Assembly (NCBI GenBank): GCA_041398005.1
Contig: JAWKVP010000001.1
Location: 186,001-250,000, forward strand
Reading direction: 5' to 3'
Length of the DNA: 64,000 nucleotides
Source of the DNA: JAGREO01 sp020446285
GTDB taxonomy: Bacteria > Pseudomonadota > Alphaproteobacteria > Geminicoccales > Geminicoccaceae
Position 1 is the stretch's first letter. Every line of letters begins with the position of its first letter. Position numbers and translations under genes: made by a program. Positions 50,574 through 59,561 of the stretch are shown here, piece by piece. The notes under the pieces were generated by a model. It saw nothing but the letters and a program-made list of their open reading frames with translations. It did not search any database and was not told the origin of the DNA.

Positions 50574-52247
50574 ATGCCCCCCAGTTCCCCAGAGCAGCCC
50601 CGGCCAACCGGCAGCCCCGTCGACCGGAACAGCGCCGAGCGTTCCGTCGAAACGCTTCTGGAGCGGATTGCGCTGCTTGAACAGGCGGTTGTGACCGCCG
50701 AGGAAACCAACGAGGCGCGTGCAACCTTTCTCGCGACGATGAGTCACGAGTTGCGCGAACCGATGAACGGCGTACTCGGCATGGCCCGACTCCTGCGCGA
50801 GACCGCGCTCGACCGCGAGCAGCGCAGCTATGTCGAGGCCGTGGTCGATTCCGCCGAAGCGCTCATTTCCATCATCAACGACATTCTCGACCTGTCGCGT
50901 ATCGACGCCGGCAGCATGGAGATCGCGGAGGTCGATTTCGCCCTTCGCCCCTTCTTCACGCGTCTCGGCGCACTTCTCGAAAGCCGCGCGACACGCAAGG
51001 GCATCGCCTTTCGTATCGAGCTCGACGATACCCTGCCAACAGTCCTGCGCGGCGATCCCGGACGCCTCCGGCAGATGCTCGTCAATCTCGCCGGCAATGC
51101 CATCAAGTTCACCAGCGAGGGCGAGGTCGTGATCCGCGCGCGTGCCGTCCCGCCGGCCGACGGGACGGGTCACCTGCTTGCCCTTTCTGTCAGCGACACC
51201 GGTGCCGGCATTCCCGAACATGTGCAGGAGCGCCTGTTCTCGGCCTTTGCCCAGGCCGATGCCGGTATCCCCCGTGTCTATGGCGGCAGCGGTCTCGGGC
51301 TGATGATCGCGCAGCGTCTCGCCCGCGCAATGGGCGGCGATATCGGGGTTTGCAGCGACGGCAGGCATGGCAGCCGGTTCGATCTCACCGTGCGCCTCGC
51401 CAGCGCATCGGGCGAGGATGCCGTATCGATGCCACGCGCGGATCTCGCCGGCGCCGCCCTTCTCGTTGCCGATGCACAGGAACGTAGCCGCAACAATATC
51501 GTTGACCTTGCCGGAATGTGGAACATGCACGCGCGTGGCGCCACCAGCGAGGCCGATGCACTGAGCGCCGTGCAGGATGCCGCCGACCGTGGCGAGCCGT
51601 TCGAATTCGTCATCGTCGACCGCTCCATCGAGGAAGGCGACGATCATGACATCGGCAAGCGGATCCGCGCCATCCCCGGCATGGAGCAGAGCCGCCTCGT
51701 GCTGCTCGTCGCATCAGGCATGCGCGGCGATGCACAGCGCGCGCGCGAGGCCGGCTTCGACGCCTACCTGCCCAAGCCGCTTACCGCCAGCACGCTTCTC
51801 GACGGGCTGCAGCAGCTTCGCGCCGGGCAGGCCGATGGCGGTCTCCTGACCATCCATTCCATCGCCGACCACAAGCGCAAGCCGCTGCGCATTCTCGTTG
51901 CCGATGACAATCCGGTGAACTGCAAGCTCGCCACCATCATGCTGCAACGCTCGGGACATACGGTCGAACTCGCCGCCAATGGCGAGGAGGCCGTGCGCAA
52001 GGTGACGGCGGAGCGGTTCGACCTGGTACTGATGGACATCCAGATGCCGGTCATGAACGGCCTCGACGCAACCCGAAGGATCCGCGAACTCGAGGACGCA
52101 TCAAGGGCCAGCGTGCCGATCATCGCCATTACCGCCAACGCCATGCGCGGCGACGATGCGCCCTGCTACGAGGCGGGCATGAACGGCTACATCACCAAGC
52201 CGATCGACCGCGCGAGCCTGCTCGGCGCCATCGAGAACCTGCTCTGA
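50574..52247 (+). CDS. Soluble hybrid histidine kinase with two receiver domains
   Basis: A 557-residue cytoplasmic kinase without membrane segments. A coiled-coil N-terminus leads to HisKA with phospho-acceptor His58 (TMSHELREPMNG). The HATPase has LVNLAGNAIKFTSEG, DTGAGIP and GGSGLGLMIA. A first receiver keeps Asp349 (FVIVDRS) and the lysine of LPKPL but lacks the acidic pair (LLVADA). A standard receiver has Asp488 (LVLMDIQMP) and DDN. GAAGG is the ribosome site. No input domain is present, so signals probably come from partner proteins. This layout fits phosphorelays feeding a separate HPt protein. Confidence 0.93.
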   Translation: MPPSSPEQPRPTGSPVDRNSAERSVETLLERIALLEQAVVTAEETNEARATFLATMSHELREPMNGVLGMARLLRETALDREQRSYVEAVVDSAEALISIINDILDLSRIDAGSMEIAEVDFALRPFFTRLGALLESRATRKGIAFRIELDDTLPTVLRGDPGRLRQMLVNLAGNAIKFTSEGEVVIRARAVPPADGTGHLLALSVSDTGAGIPEHVQERLFSAFAQADAGIPRVYGGSGLGLMIAQRLARAMGGDIGVCSDGRHGSRFDLTVRLASASGEDAVSMPRADLAGAALLVADAQERSRNNIVDLAGMWNMHARGATSEADALSAVQDAADRGEPFEFVIVDRSIEEGDDHDIGKRIRAIPGMEQSRLVLLVASGMRGDAQRAREAGFDAYLPKPLTASTLLDGLQQLRAGQADGGLLTIHSIADHKRKPLRILVADDNPVNCKLATIMLQRSGHTVELAANGEEAVRKVTAERFDLVLMDIQMPVMNGLDATRRIRELEDASRASVPIIAITANAMRGDDAPCYEAGMNGYITKPIDRASLLGAIENLL

Positions 52248-52252
52248 GCGAT

Positions 52253-52287
52253 CGCGGGGCGCTCGCGGTTCCTCCGTCCGCCCCGCG
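52253..52287. terminator. Convergent hairpin between the hybrid kinase and HPF-like genes
   Basis: CGCGGGGCG (52253-52261) and CGCCCCGCG (52279-52287) form a perfect nine-base-pair stem with a 17-base loop between convergent stop codons. There is no T-run. Confidence 0.55.
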
Positions 52288-52298
52288 GCCCTGCGGGA

Positions 52299-52616
52299 TC
52301 AGGAAGAGCGGTTGTGGCGTTCGACATAGTCGCGCAGGCGCTTCTTCGCGACGTCGAATGCACCCGCGACGGCCTGCTGGATATCCGGCACGGGGTCGCG
52401 CGAGACGACGATCTCGCTCCTGGGCAAGCCGATCTCGATACGCACGGTGAACGAACGCGCCCGCTCCTGCGTCCGGTGCGGACTGTCGATGACCACCCGT
52501 CCAGATGTAATCCTGTCACAAAGCTCGTTCAGCTTGCCCATGCGCGCGCGCACCTCCTCCTCCACGGCGTCGCTGTGCTCGAGATTGTGAAAGGTCACCT
52601 GCAACGGTTTGTCCAT
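52299..52616 (-). CDS. HPF/RaiA family ribosome-associated protein
   Basis: A 105-residue protein resembling the ribosome-hibernation domain of HPF/RaiA, which binds the 30S decoding region and blocks translation at rest. Features are QVTFHNLEHSDAVEEEVRAR, a central basic strand pair (SGRVVIDSPHRTQERARSFT), and the amphipathic C-terminal helix AVAGAFDVAKKRLRDYVERH. It lacks the C-terminal dimerisation extension of long HPF. GGGAG precedes the ATG at 52616. Divergent from mltB. Being shorter and more acidic than E. coli HPF, it may be a stress-induced relative. Confidence 0.82.
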   Translation of the reverse strand: MDKPLQVTFHNLEHSDAVEEEVRARMGKLNELCDRITSGRVVIDSPHRTQERARSFTVRIEIGLPRSEIVVSRDPVPDIQQAVAGAFDVAKKRLRDYVERHNRSS

Positions 52617-52963
52617 CTCCGGGCTCCCGATATGTCGTTATGGCTGACAGGCTCATCATCGACCGGCACCCTTCTGGCAGAGGCCGGACCGTCAGTCTGG
52701 CGTTCTGCATGTTGCCCGGTCAATCGGACGAAACACCTATCATCGGCAAGGTATCCCGTCACCATGTCGTCATCAAGTTTCGCTTTTCAACCCTTGGGTG
52801 ATTCTCCACGCATCCGGCGCCGACCCGCGAAGCGCGGCAGAGATGCAGCACCTGGACCAAGTTGCATCGATCCGGCTCGCCGATCGGCGTTCGGGGTCTT
52901 CTGCAACCCGACGTTGCACGCTATGGTTGTCCTCATGCTCAACCATCCACCTGGGTGAACAGA
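52617..52963. other. Divergent intergenic region between the HPF-like gene and mltB
   Basis: A 347-base control region. I see no convincing protein-coding frame, no long palindrome and no FNR, CRP or CtrA motif. It should hold two divergent promoters. Confidence 0.5.
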
Positions 52964-53947
52964 ATGGCTCCTGGATTCAGGCTGCCCGGACCGGCCGCCA
53001 CACTCCTGACCCTTGCCCTGGGCGTTCAGACGGCTTCGGCGCAGACGAACTTCTCGAACTGGCTCGACGGTTTCCGCGATCGCGCGATGCGCGAGGGAAT
53101 CTCCGAAACGACGCTCAGTTCGGCCTTTGCCGGCGTCGAACCGATCGAGCGCATCATCGAGCTCGATCGCAAGCAGCCCGAGGGTCGCATGACCTTCGTC
53201 GAGTATCGCGACCGGGTGATCTCGACCCACCGCATCAAGAGGGGCCGCGAACTGCTGCGCAAGCATGCGGCCATCCTCGCCGAGACCGAACGGCGGTTCG
53301 GCGTGCCGGCGGAAGTGATCGTGGCGCTTTGGGGAATCGAATCGAGCTACGGCGAGTTCAAGGGCCGTTTTCCGGTGATCGACGCCCTCGCCACGCTTGC
53401 CTATGACGGCCGACGCGAGGAATTGTTCACCAAAGAGTTGATTTCCGCACTCAGGATTCTCGACCAGGGCGATGTCGACCGGGGCAACATGTTCGGCTCC
53501 TGGGCAGGCGCCATGGGTCAGTCGCAATTCATGCCCTCGACCTTCGCCGGTTATGCCGTCGATGCCGATGGCGACGGGCGACGGGACATCTGGACGAGCC
53601 TTCCGGACGTGTTCGGCTCGATGGCCAACTATCTTTCCAGAATAGGCTGGGACCGGCGCTATATCTGGGGACGCGAGGTCGGGAACGTCGCCGACGTTCC
53701 GGCATCCATGCGCGGCCTCGATCAGAAGGCGCCGCTCGGCCGCTTTGCCGAACTCGGCGTTCGTCGCGCCGATGGCGGTCCGCTGCCATACGCGGATATC
53801 GACGCCTCGCTCGTCGTCATGGACGACGGCAACGGACCGGCCTATCTCGTCTACGGCAACTACCGGGTCATCATGCGCTGGAATCGTTCGAGCTATTTCG
53901 CCACCAGTGTCGGTCTGCTCGCCGACGCGCTCGCGAGCGGCGGCTGA
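52964..53947 (+). CDS. Lytic murein transglycosylase, MltB family
   Basis: A 327-residue cell-wall enzyme with a signal peptide (cleavage near residue 25, after ASA). It should cleave glycan strands to 1,6-anhydro products. The catalytic glutamate is Glu126 in VALWGIESSYGEFKG, and AMGQSQFMPSTFAGYAVDAD is the MltB substrate-groove block. It has no lipobox, so it is likely the soluble MltB subtype. ATG at 52964 was chosen from the signal peptide. The stop overlaps rlpA (TGATG), and pairing MltB with RlpA is typical for septal wall processing. Confidence 0.93.
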   Translation: MAPGFRLPGPAATLLTLALGVQTASAQTNFSNWLDGFRDRAMREGISETTLSSAFAGVEPIERIIELDRKQPEGRMTFVEYRDRVISTHRIKRGRELLRKHAAILAETERRFGVPAEVIVALWGIESSYGEFKGRFPVIDALATLAYDGRREELFTKELISALRILDQGDVDRGNMFGSWAGAMGQSQFMPSTFAGYAVDADGDGRRDIWTSLPDVFGSMANYLSRIGWDRRYIWGREVGNVADVPASMRGLDQKAPLGRFAELGVRRADGGPLPYADIDASLVVMDDGNGPAYLVYGNYRVIMRWNRSSYFATSVGLLADALASGG

Positions 53948-54876
53948 TGCAGTCTGCATCGGCGATGCGGTGGATGACGGCGGTCGTCATGCTTCTTGCC
54001 GTCGCCGGTTGCGGCAGTGACCCGCCGCGGCTGCCGTCGGATGGCGGCGGTCACTACAAGCTCGGCCGTCCCTATACGATCAACGGCCGCACCTACCGCC
54101 CGGAATTCGACCCCACCTATGACCGGACGGGAATTGCATCCTGGTACGGTGACTATTTCCAGGGCAGGTCAACGGCCAATGGCGAGACTTTCGACAAGGG
54201 GCTCGTGAGCGCGGCGCACACCACCCTGCCGCTGCCGAGCCTCGTCGAGGTGACCAATCTCGAGAATGGCCGCAAGCTCGTCGTGCGTCTCAACGATCGC
54301 GGCCCCTTCGTCGGCGACCGCCTGATCGACCTTTCCGAGGCCGCCGCGATCGAGCTCGGATTTCATGAACAGGGTCTTGCAAGGGTACGCGTGCGTTTCC
54401 TCGAACTCGCCTCCGCCGCCGGCAGTCCGCCACGACCGGCCGTGCGCACAGCCGCCGCGATCGCGAACACCGCATCCGCACGCCGGAGCGAACGTGCCGC
54501 AGCGCTCCGGGTCGCGGACATCTCGCCCCGGGCTGGCGGCGAGGCTACGGCCGTGAACGACCTGCTGCCCTCCGATCTTGCCGATCCGGTGCCGAACGCC
54601 GACCGCTCCGGCCCCGCCCTGCCGGCGGCGGCGGTCGCCTGCACGCCCGCCTCCCACTTCGTCCAGGTCGCCGCTTTCAGTGACGCCACCCGCGCGGACG
54701 AGGCATCGCGGAGCCTGCGCCGTCATGGCGATGTCCGGATCGAGCAGATTGACGGAATATCGACGCTGCTCTACCGGCTGCGCGTCGGACCGCTCGGATC
54801 GCGCACGCGCGCCTTCGATCTCGTGGCGGATCTGCGCAGGCTCGGTTACGATCAGGCCTTTGTGGTCAGTTGCTGA
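53947..54876 (+). CDS. rlpA: Septal ring lytic transglycosylase RlpA lipoprotein
   Basis: A 309-residue lipoprotein (lipobox LAVAGC, Cys22) with the double-psi beta-barrel domain (GIASWYGDYFQGRSTANGET ... LNDRGPFVGDRLIDLS, about 60-150) and a C-terminal SPOR domain (about 235-309, ASHFVQVAAFSD). SPOR binds denuded glycan at the division site. The linker is Ala/Arg rich. It begins inside the mltB stop codon, and dacA follows after 69 bases. Confidence 0.95.
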   Translation: MQSASAMRWMTAVVMLLAVAGCGSDPPRLPSDGGGHYKLGRPYTINGRTYRPEFDPTYDRTGIASWYGDYFQGRSTANGETFDKGLVSAAHTTLPLPSLVEVTNLENGRKLVVRLNDRGPFVGDRLIDLSEAAAIELGFHEQGLARVRVRFLELASAAGSPPRPAVRTAAAIANTASARRSERAAALRVADISPRAGGEATAVNDLLPSDLADPVPNADRSGPALPAAAVACTPASHFVQVAAFSDATRADEASRSLRRHGDVRIEQIDGISTLLYRLRVGPLGSRTRAFDLVADLRRLGYDQAFVVSC

Positions 54877-54945
54877 CACCTCACCCGATCGGTTAACACG
54901 CTGTTGAACCCGTTCGATGGATGTCCCCGAGTTTCGGAGAAGCCC

Positions 54946-56076
54946 ATGATACGTTGCCTGGCTCTTGCGCTCGTCCTGCTGGTGCCGCCCTTGTGGAATC
55001 CGGCGCGGGCGTTCGACATCGAGGCGCGCGCCGCGATCCTCGTCGATTACCGCAACGACAAGGTGCTGTTCGCGAAGGAACCCGACACCCCCGTTCCGCC
55101 GGCGTCGATGAGCAAGCTGATGACGGCGCTCATCGTCTTCGAGGAACTCAGGAGCGGAAGGCTGTCGCTCGACCAGACCCTGCCCGTGAGCGAGAAGGCA
55201 TGGCGCATGGGCGGTTCGCGCATGTTCGTCGAGGTGAACACGCGGGTGAGCGTCGCCGACCTCCTTCGCGGCGTCATCGTCCAGTCGGGCAACGATGCCT
55301 GCATCGTTCTGGCCGAGGCGCTTGCCGGCAGCGAACAGGCGTTCGTCGACCGGATGAACGAACGCGCGCGCGATCTCGGTCTCACCGGCAGTCATTTCGC
55401 GAATGTGACCGGCTGGCCCGACGAGAACCATGTCATGAGCGTGCGCGATCTCGCCCGCATAGCCTACATCATCATCGACCAGTATCCCGAATTCTACGAG
55501 CTCTACTCGATCCGCGAATTCGAGTTCAACGGCATCAACCAGACGAACCGCAATCCGTTGCTGCGCGCCGATGTTCCGGGCGTGGACGGCATGAAGACCG
55601 GCTATACCAGCGAGGCGGGCTATGGCCTCGTCGCCTCCGCCGAGCGTGACGACAGGAGGCTCATCCTCGTCGTCGCCGGTACCGAGAACCCGGCGAAGCG
55701 GCGCAGTGAATCCGAACGGCTGCTCGAATACGGTTTCCGCAACTTCCAGGAATACCGGATCTACGAGAAGGGCGAGACGGTGGTCGAGGTGCCGGTCTGG
55801 CATGGCGAGGAAGCGACCGTACCGCTCATCGGCCGCGATATCATCGGAATCACCCTCGAACGTTCCGAACGCCCCGGGCTGAAGGCGAAGGTGAAATATG
55901 AGGGGCCGATCGCCGCTCCGGTGAGCGCCGGACAACAACTCGGCGAGGTCGAGATCACGCTCGACGGCAAGCCCGCGACCACGGTTCCGCTGGTGGCCGC
56001 CATCGACGTGCCGCGCGCGGGCATCGTCGGACGGATGACCGGCGCCCTGAACTATCTGATCTGGGGTCAGGACTGA
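54946..56076 (+). CDS. dacA: D-alanyl-D-alanine carboxypeptidase (penicillin-binding protein 5/6 type)
   Basis: A 376-residue periplasmic enzyme that removes terminal D-alanine from peptidoglycan stem peptides. Motifs are SxxK (Ser54-Lys57, ASMSKLM), SGN (QSGNDAC) and KTG (DGMKTGYTSEAGYG). The C-terminal domain ends in an amphipathic helix expected to lie on the inner membrane. ATG at 54946 (MIRCLALALVLL) is fixed by GGAGAAG upstream and the signal peptide; a start 42 bases earlier is unlikely. It is followed after two bases by tmk. Confidence 0.95.
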   Translation: MIRCLALALVLLVPPLWNPARAFDIEARAAILVDYRNDKVLFAKEPDTPVPPASMSKLMTALIVFEELRSGRLSLDQTLPVSEKAWRMGGSRMFVEVNTRVSVADLLRGVIVQSGNDACIVLAEALAGSEQAFVDRMNERARDLGLTGSHFANVTGWPDENHVMSVRDLARIAYIIIDQYPEFYELYSIREFEFNGINQTNRNPLLRADVPGVDGMKTGYTSEAGYGLVASAERDDRRLILVVAGTENPAKRRSESERLLEYGFRNFQEYRIYEKGETVVEVPVWHGEEATVPLIGRDIIGITLERSERPGLKAKVKYEGPIAAPVSAGQQLGEVEITLDGKPATTVPLVAAIDVPRAGIVGRMTGALNYLIWGQD

Positions 56077-56078
56077 GC

Positions 56079-56711
56079 GTGACGGACCATGCCGGGCGCG
56101 GCCGCTTCATCACGCTCGAGGGAGGCGAAGGTGCCGGCAAGACGACGCAATTGCGCCGGCTCGTCGACTATCTGGGCAGGGCCGGCCAGAGCGTCAGGGC
56201 CACGCGCGAACCCGGCGGCACGCCGGGTGCCGAGGAGATACGCACGCTCGTGACCGGCGGTGGGGTCGATCGCTGGCATCCGATGACCGAACTCCTGTTG
56301 ATGATGGCGGCGAGAAGCGATCACATCGAGCGGGTCATCAGACCGTCGCTTGCCCGGGGCGAGTGGGTCGTCAGCGACCGTTTCCACGATTCCAGCCGGG
56401 TCTATCAGGGACTGGCCGGCGGCCTCGGCCTCGATACCGTCGACCGGCTGCACGAGCCCCTGCTCGACGGCGTCCTCCCTGACCTCACCCTCATCTTCGA
56501 CCTGCCTGTCGAAACCGGGCTCGCCCGCCGCGGGAATGAAGGCGGCGGCGGCCGGTTCGAGGCGAAGGATCGCGGCTTTCACGAAGCGGTCAGACAGGGG
56601 TTTCGCGAACTCGCAGCACGCGAACCCGGTCGTTTCGCGATCATCGATGCAAGCGTCGGCGTCGACGAGGTGAGCCGGCAGATCGAGGCGGCACTGGAGA
56701 CGATCCGGTGA
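56079..56711 (+). CDS. tmk: Thymidylate kinase
   Basis: A 210-residue enzyme phosphorylating dTMP to dTDP. The P-loop is FITLEGGEGAGKTTQLRRLV, the DR(F/Y) motif VVSDRFHDSS and the lid segment with RRGNEGGGG near residue 150. GTG at 56079 is the start. It overlaps holB by GTGA and follows dacA directly. The dacA-tmk-holB-metG order is a known alphaproteobacterial arrangement. Confidence 0.96.
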   Translation: MTDHAGRGRFITLEGGEGAGKTTQLRRLVDYLGRAGQSVRATREPGGTPGAEEIRTLVTGGGVDRWHPMTELLLMMAARSDHIERVIRPSLARGEWVVSDRFHDSSRVYQGLAGGLGLDTVDRLHEPLLDGVLPDLTLIFDLPVETGLARRGNEGGGGRFEAKDRGFHEAVRQGFRELAAREPGRFAIIDASVGVDEVSRQIEAALETIR

Positions 56712-57811
56712 GCGATCGCCCCTTTCCGCATCCGCGCGAAAACCCGCACTGCGCCGGCCATGACGACGCGTTCGCCGCGTTCGAGCGGGCGCGGAAGAGC
56801 GGCCGGCTGCCGCATGCCTGGCTGTTGCAGGGGCCGCGCGGGATCGGCAAGGCGACACTCGCCTACCGCCTCGCCCGCCACCTCCTCACCGGACCGGACG
56901 AGAATGCCGACGATCCGGACTCTCCGGTCTTCCGGCGCATCGCCCACGGGTCGGAGCCCGACCTTCATGTCCTCTCGCGGCGCCCGCATCCGCGCACGGG
57001 GAAGTTGCAGAACCATATCGTCATCGAGACCGTCCGCGAGACCATCGAACGGATGCACGAAACCGCGTCCGGCACGCGCGGCCGGGTCATCATCGTCGAT
57101 GCCGTCGATATCCTCAACGTCAACGCCGCCAACAGCTTTCTCAAGCTGCTTGAGGAGCCGCCGCCATCGACCGTTCTCCTCCTTGTCTGTCACCGGCCCG
57201 GCGCGGTGCTGGCGACGATCCGCTCGCGCTGCGCGCAGATGACGCTGCGCCCGCCGGATACCGCCACGACCGCACGGATCATCACTCCCTGGCTCGATGA
57301 TCGCCCGGCCGGAGAGATCGACGCCCTCGCACGCCTCGCCGAAGGGTCGCCCGGCCGCGCTCTCAAGCTCGCCGGAACAGGCTTCCTCGAAGCCTATGCA
57401 GCACTGCTCGAAGCGGCATCACCACAACCGCCCGACGCGGCATCGCCGCAACCGCACGCGCACCCTGATCCGACCCTTCGCACCCGCGCCGTCTTCGACA
57501 TCCTCGCCGGCATGCTCGATCGCGGCGACATCCATCTTGCCGGTGATCTCCTGCGCCAGACACTGCACCGGTTGTGCCTTGCGGCCGGCGGCGCATCCAC
57601 CGGCGCACCACTCGTCGACCGCGAGAGCGAACGTCTTTCGGCGATCGCCGAAAGCGGGCCGCTTGATCATTGGGCATCGCTGTGGGACAAGCTCTCGAGC
57701 CTTTCGAATCGCGTGGAACTGCTCAACAACGATGCCCGACAGGAACTGATGCTGGCGGCCATCGACCTGGTGAATGGAAGCGCGACGCCGAACCGACTGT
57801 CCCCGATCTGA
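56708..57811 (+). CDS. holB: DNA polymerase III delta-prime subunit
   Basis: Clamp-loader subunit, 367 residues. AAA+ features include the degenerate P-loop LLQGPRGIGKATLAYRLARH, the Walker B region VIIVDAVDILNVNAANSFLK and the SRC motif in TIRSRCAQM. As usual for delta-prime, the ATP site is not fully conserved. A His/Pro/Ala-rich insert (PQPPDAASPQPHAHPDP) lies near residue 245. GTG start overlaps tmk. Confidence 0.95.
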   Translation: MSDRPFPHPRENPHCAGHDDAFAAFERARKSGRLPHAWLLQGPRGIGKATLAYRLARHLLTGPDENADDPDSPVFRRIAHGSEPDLHVLSRRPHPRTGKLQNHIVIETVRETIERMHETASGTRGRVIIVDAVDILNVNAANSFLKLLEEPPPSTVLLLVCHRPGAVLATIRSRCAQMTLRPPDTATTARIITPWLDDRPAGEIDALARLAEGSPGRALKLAGTGFLEAYAALLEAASPQPPDAASPQPHAHPDPTLRTRAVFDILAGMLDRGDIHLAGDLLRQTLHRLCLAAGGASTGAPLVDRESERLSAIAESGPLDHWASLWDKLSSLSNRVELLNNDARQELMLAAIDLVNGSATPNRLSPI

Positions 57812-57829
57812 AGTTCTGGAGCACATCGC

Positions 57830-59365
57830 GTGTCCGCCCCCGGCGCCTTCTACATCACCACGCCCATCTATTATGTGAATGACAGCCCGCATATCGGCCA
57901 CGCCTACACGACGCTGGCCTGCGATGCGGTGGCCCGCTTCATGCGGCTCGATGGCAGGCGCGTGCATTTTCTCACCGGTACCGACGAGCACGGGCAGAAG
58001 GTGGACAAGGCGGCGGAAGCCCGCGGCATGGACCCGCAAACCTTCACCGACGAGGTGAGCCAGCGTTTTCGCGATCTCGTCGCGGCGATGGGCTTTTCCA
58101 ACGACGATTTCATCCGCACCACCGAGGAACGCCACAAGCGTTCGGTGCAGGAGCTGTGGCGGCGCCTCGTCGATGCCGGCGAGATCTATCTTGGGTCCTA
58201 TGCCGGCTGGTATGCGGTGCGCGACGAGGCATTCTATGCCGAGAGCGAGATCAGGGATGGCAAGGCGCCCTCCGGCGCGCCGGTCGAATGGGTGGAGGAA
58301 CCGTCCTATTTCTTCCGCCTGTCGGCCTGGCAGGACCGGCTGCTCGACTGGTACGATGCCAACCCCGACTGCATCCTGCCGGAAAGCCGGCGCAACGAGG
58401 TCATCAGCTTCGTCAGGGGCGGGTTGCAGGATCTCTCCGTCTCGCGCACCACCTTCAAATGGGGCGTGCCGGTGCCGGGCGATGACGATCACGTCATGTA
58501 TGTCTGGCTGGACGCGCTCACCAATTACATGTCGGCCGTGGGTTTCCCCGACGAGCAATCGGAGCTCTTCAGGACCTTCTGGCCCGCTGATGTCCATGTC
58601 GTCGGCAAGGATATCCTGCGCTTTCACGCGGTCTACTGGCCGGCCTTCCTCATGGCTGCGGGGATCGAGCCACCGAGGCGCATCCACGCGCATGGCTGGT
58701 GGACCAACGAAGGACAGAAGATCTCCAAATCGCTCGGCAATGTCATCGACCCCTACGAGCTGATCGACCGCTACGGTCTCGACCAGATGCGCTATTTCCT
58801 CCTGCGCGAGGTGCCGTTCGGCAATGACGGCGATTTCAGCCACGCGGCGATGGTCCGCCGGATGAACAGCGATCTCGCCAACGATTACGGCAATCTCTGC
58901 CAGCGCGTCCTGTCGATGATCGGCAAGAACTGTGGCGGTGCCGTGCCGCAACCGGGTGAACTCACGGCGGATGACCGCGAGCTTCTGGGCATCGCCGAAA
59001 GCCTCATCGACACGGTGCGGGCGCAGATGGAACGGCAGGCATCGCATCAGGCGCTGGAGAGTATCTGGCGGGTCATTGCCGACGCCAATCGCTATGTCGA
59101 CGGCATGGCCCCCTGGGCATTGCGCAAGACGGATCCCGAACGCATGGCGACCGTGCTCTATGTGCTGGCCGAGACCATTCGCCATCTGGCGATCCTCACC
59201 CAGCCTTTCATGCCGGAATCGTCGGGAAAGATCCTCGACCTCCTGAACGTCGAACGGCGCGATTTCACCGCATTGGGTGAAAGCGGACGGCTTGCACCCG
59301 GAACCACCTTGCCGAAGCCGGCGGGCGTATTTCCGCGCTATGCGGAGCCCGAAGCCGAAGCCTGA
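57830..59365 (+). CDS. metG: Methionine-tRNA ligase
   Basis: Class Ia synthetase of 511 residues. The HIGH motif is in NDSPHIGHAYTTLACDAVAR and the KMSKS loop reads KISKSLGN. The connective peptide has no CxxC zinc knuckle, so it is the short MetRS form common in alphaproteobacteria, without a C-terminal tRNA-binding (EMAP) domain. GTG at 57830 with GGAG upstream. It is the last gene of the dacA-tmk-holB-metG run. The tatD and MBL genes that often come next are found beyond an inserted segment. Confidence 0.97.
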   Translation: MSAPGAFYITTPIYYVNDSPHIGHAYTTLACDAVARFMRLDGRRVHFLTGTDEHGQKVDKAAEARGMDPQTFTDEVSQRFRDLVAAMGFSNDDFIRTTEERHKRSVQELWRRLVDAGEIYLGSYAGWYAVRDEAFYAESEIRDGKAPSGAPVEWVEEPSYFFRLSAWQDRLLDWYDANPDCILPESRRNEVISFVRGGLQDLSVSRTTFKWGVPVPGDDDHVMYVWLDALTNYMSAVGFPDEQSELFRTFWPADVHVVGKDILRFHAVYWPAFLMAAGIEPPRRIHAHGWWTNEGQKISKSLGNVIDPYELIDRYGLDQMRYFLLREVPFGNDGDFSHAAMVRRMNSDLANDYGNLCQRVLSMIGKNCGGAVPQPGELTADDRELLGIAESLIDTVRAQMERQASHQALESIWRVIADANRYVDGMAPWALRKTDPERMATVLYVLAETIRHLAILTQPFMPESSGKILDLLNVERRDFTALGESGRLAPGTTLPKPAGVFPRYAEPEAEA

Positions 59366-59371
59366 CAGATA

Positions 59372-59397
59372 AAATACCCCACCGCAGCGGGGTATTT
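59372..59397 (+). terminator. Terminator hairpin after metG
   Basis: AAATACCCC (59372-59380) pairs perfectly with GGGGTATTT (59389-59397) around an eight-base loop. The stem itself ends in TTT, and the A/T ends on both sides make it usable on either strand. It starts six bases after the metG stop and touches repeat copy B. Confidence 0.8.
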
Positions 59398-59401
59398 GCC
59401 C

Positions 59402-59507
59402 TTGCGTTCAGGCGCCACGCAGGCTGCGCTCCCGGTCGGTCGCTAGTCGTCGCTTCGCTCCTCCACTCTCCTCGCCGCAGCGAGGAATAAATCCGAAGAT
59501 ATTCAAT
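59402..59507. repeat. Dispersed intergenic repeat, copy B
   Basis: Homologous to 39007-39108 in the same orientation, with the same conserved blocks and an extra TCCT. It lies in the convergent gap between metG and the S8 protease gene, immediately after the metG terminator. The minus strand is open across it for about 80 codons, but no ribosome site supports a gene. Confidence 0.8.
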
Positions 59508-59561
59508 CATCAGAACATCCGGAACCCGCCCCGTGAACCGTCCGGCTTCCGCTCCGCCGGA

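Noticed and set aside
52617..52963. Sigma-54 promoter candidates (TGG ... TTGC) in the mltB leader
   Set aside because: Spacing between GG and GC elements is 13 bases rather than the required 10.
59265..59510. 81-codon minus-strand frame over repeat copy B
   Set aside because: It is made of the repeat itself plus antisense metG. Copy A does not preserve the same frame, so a protein is unlikely.
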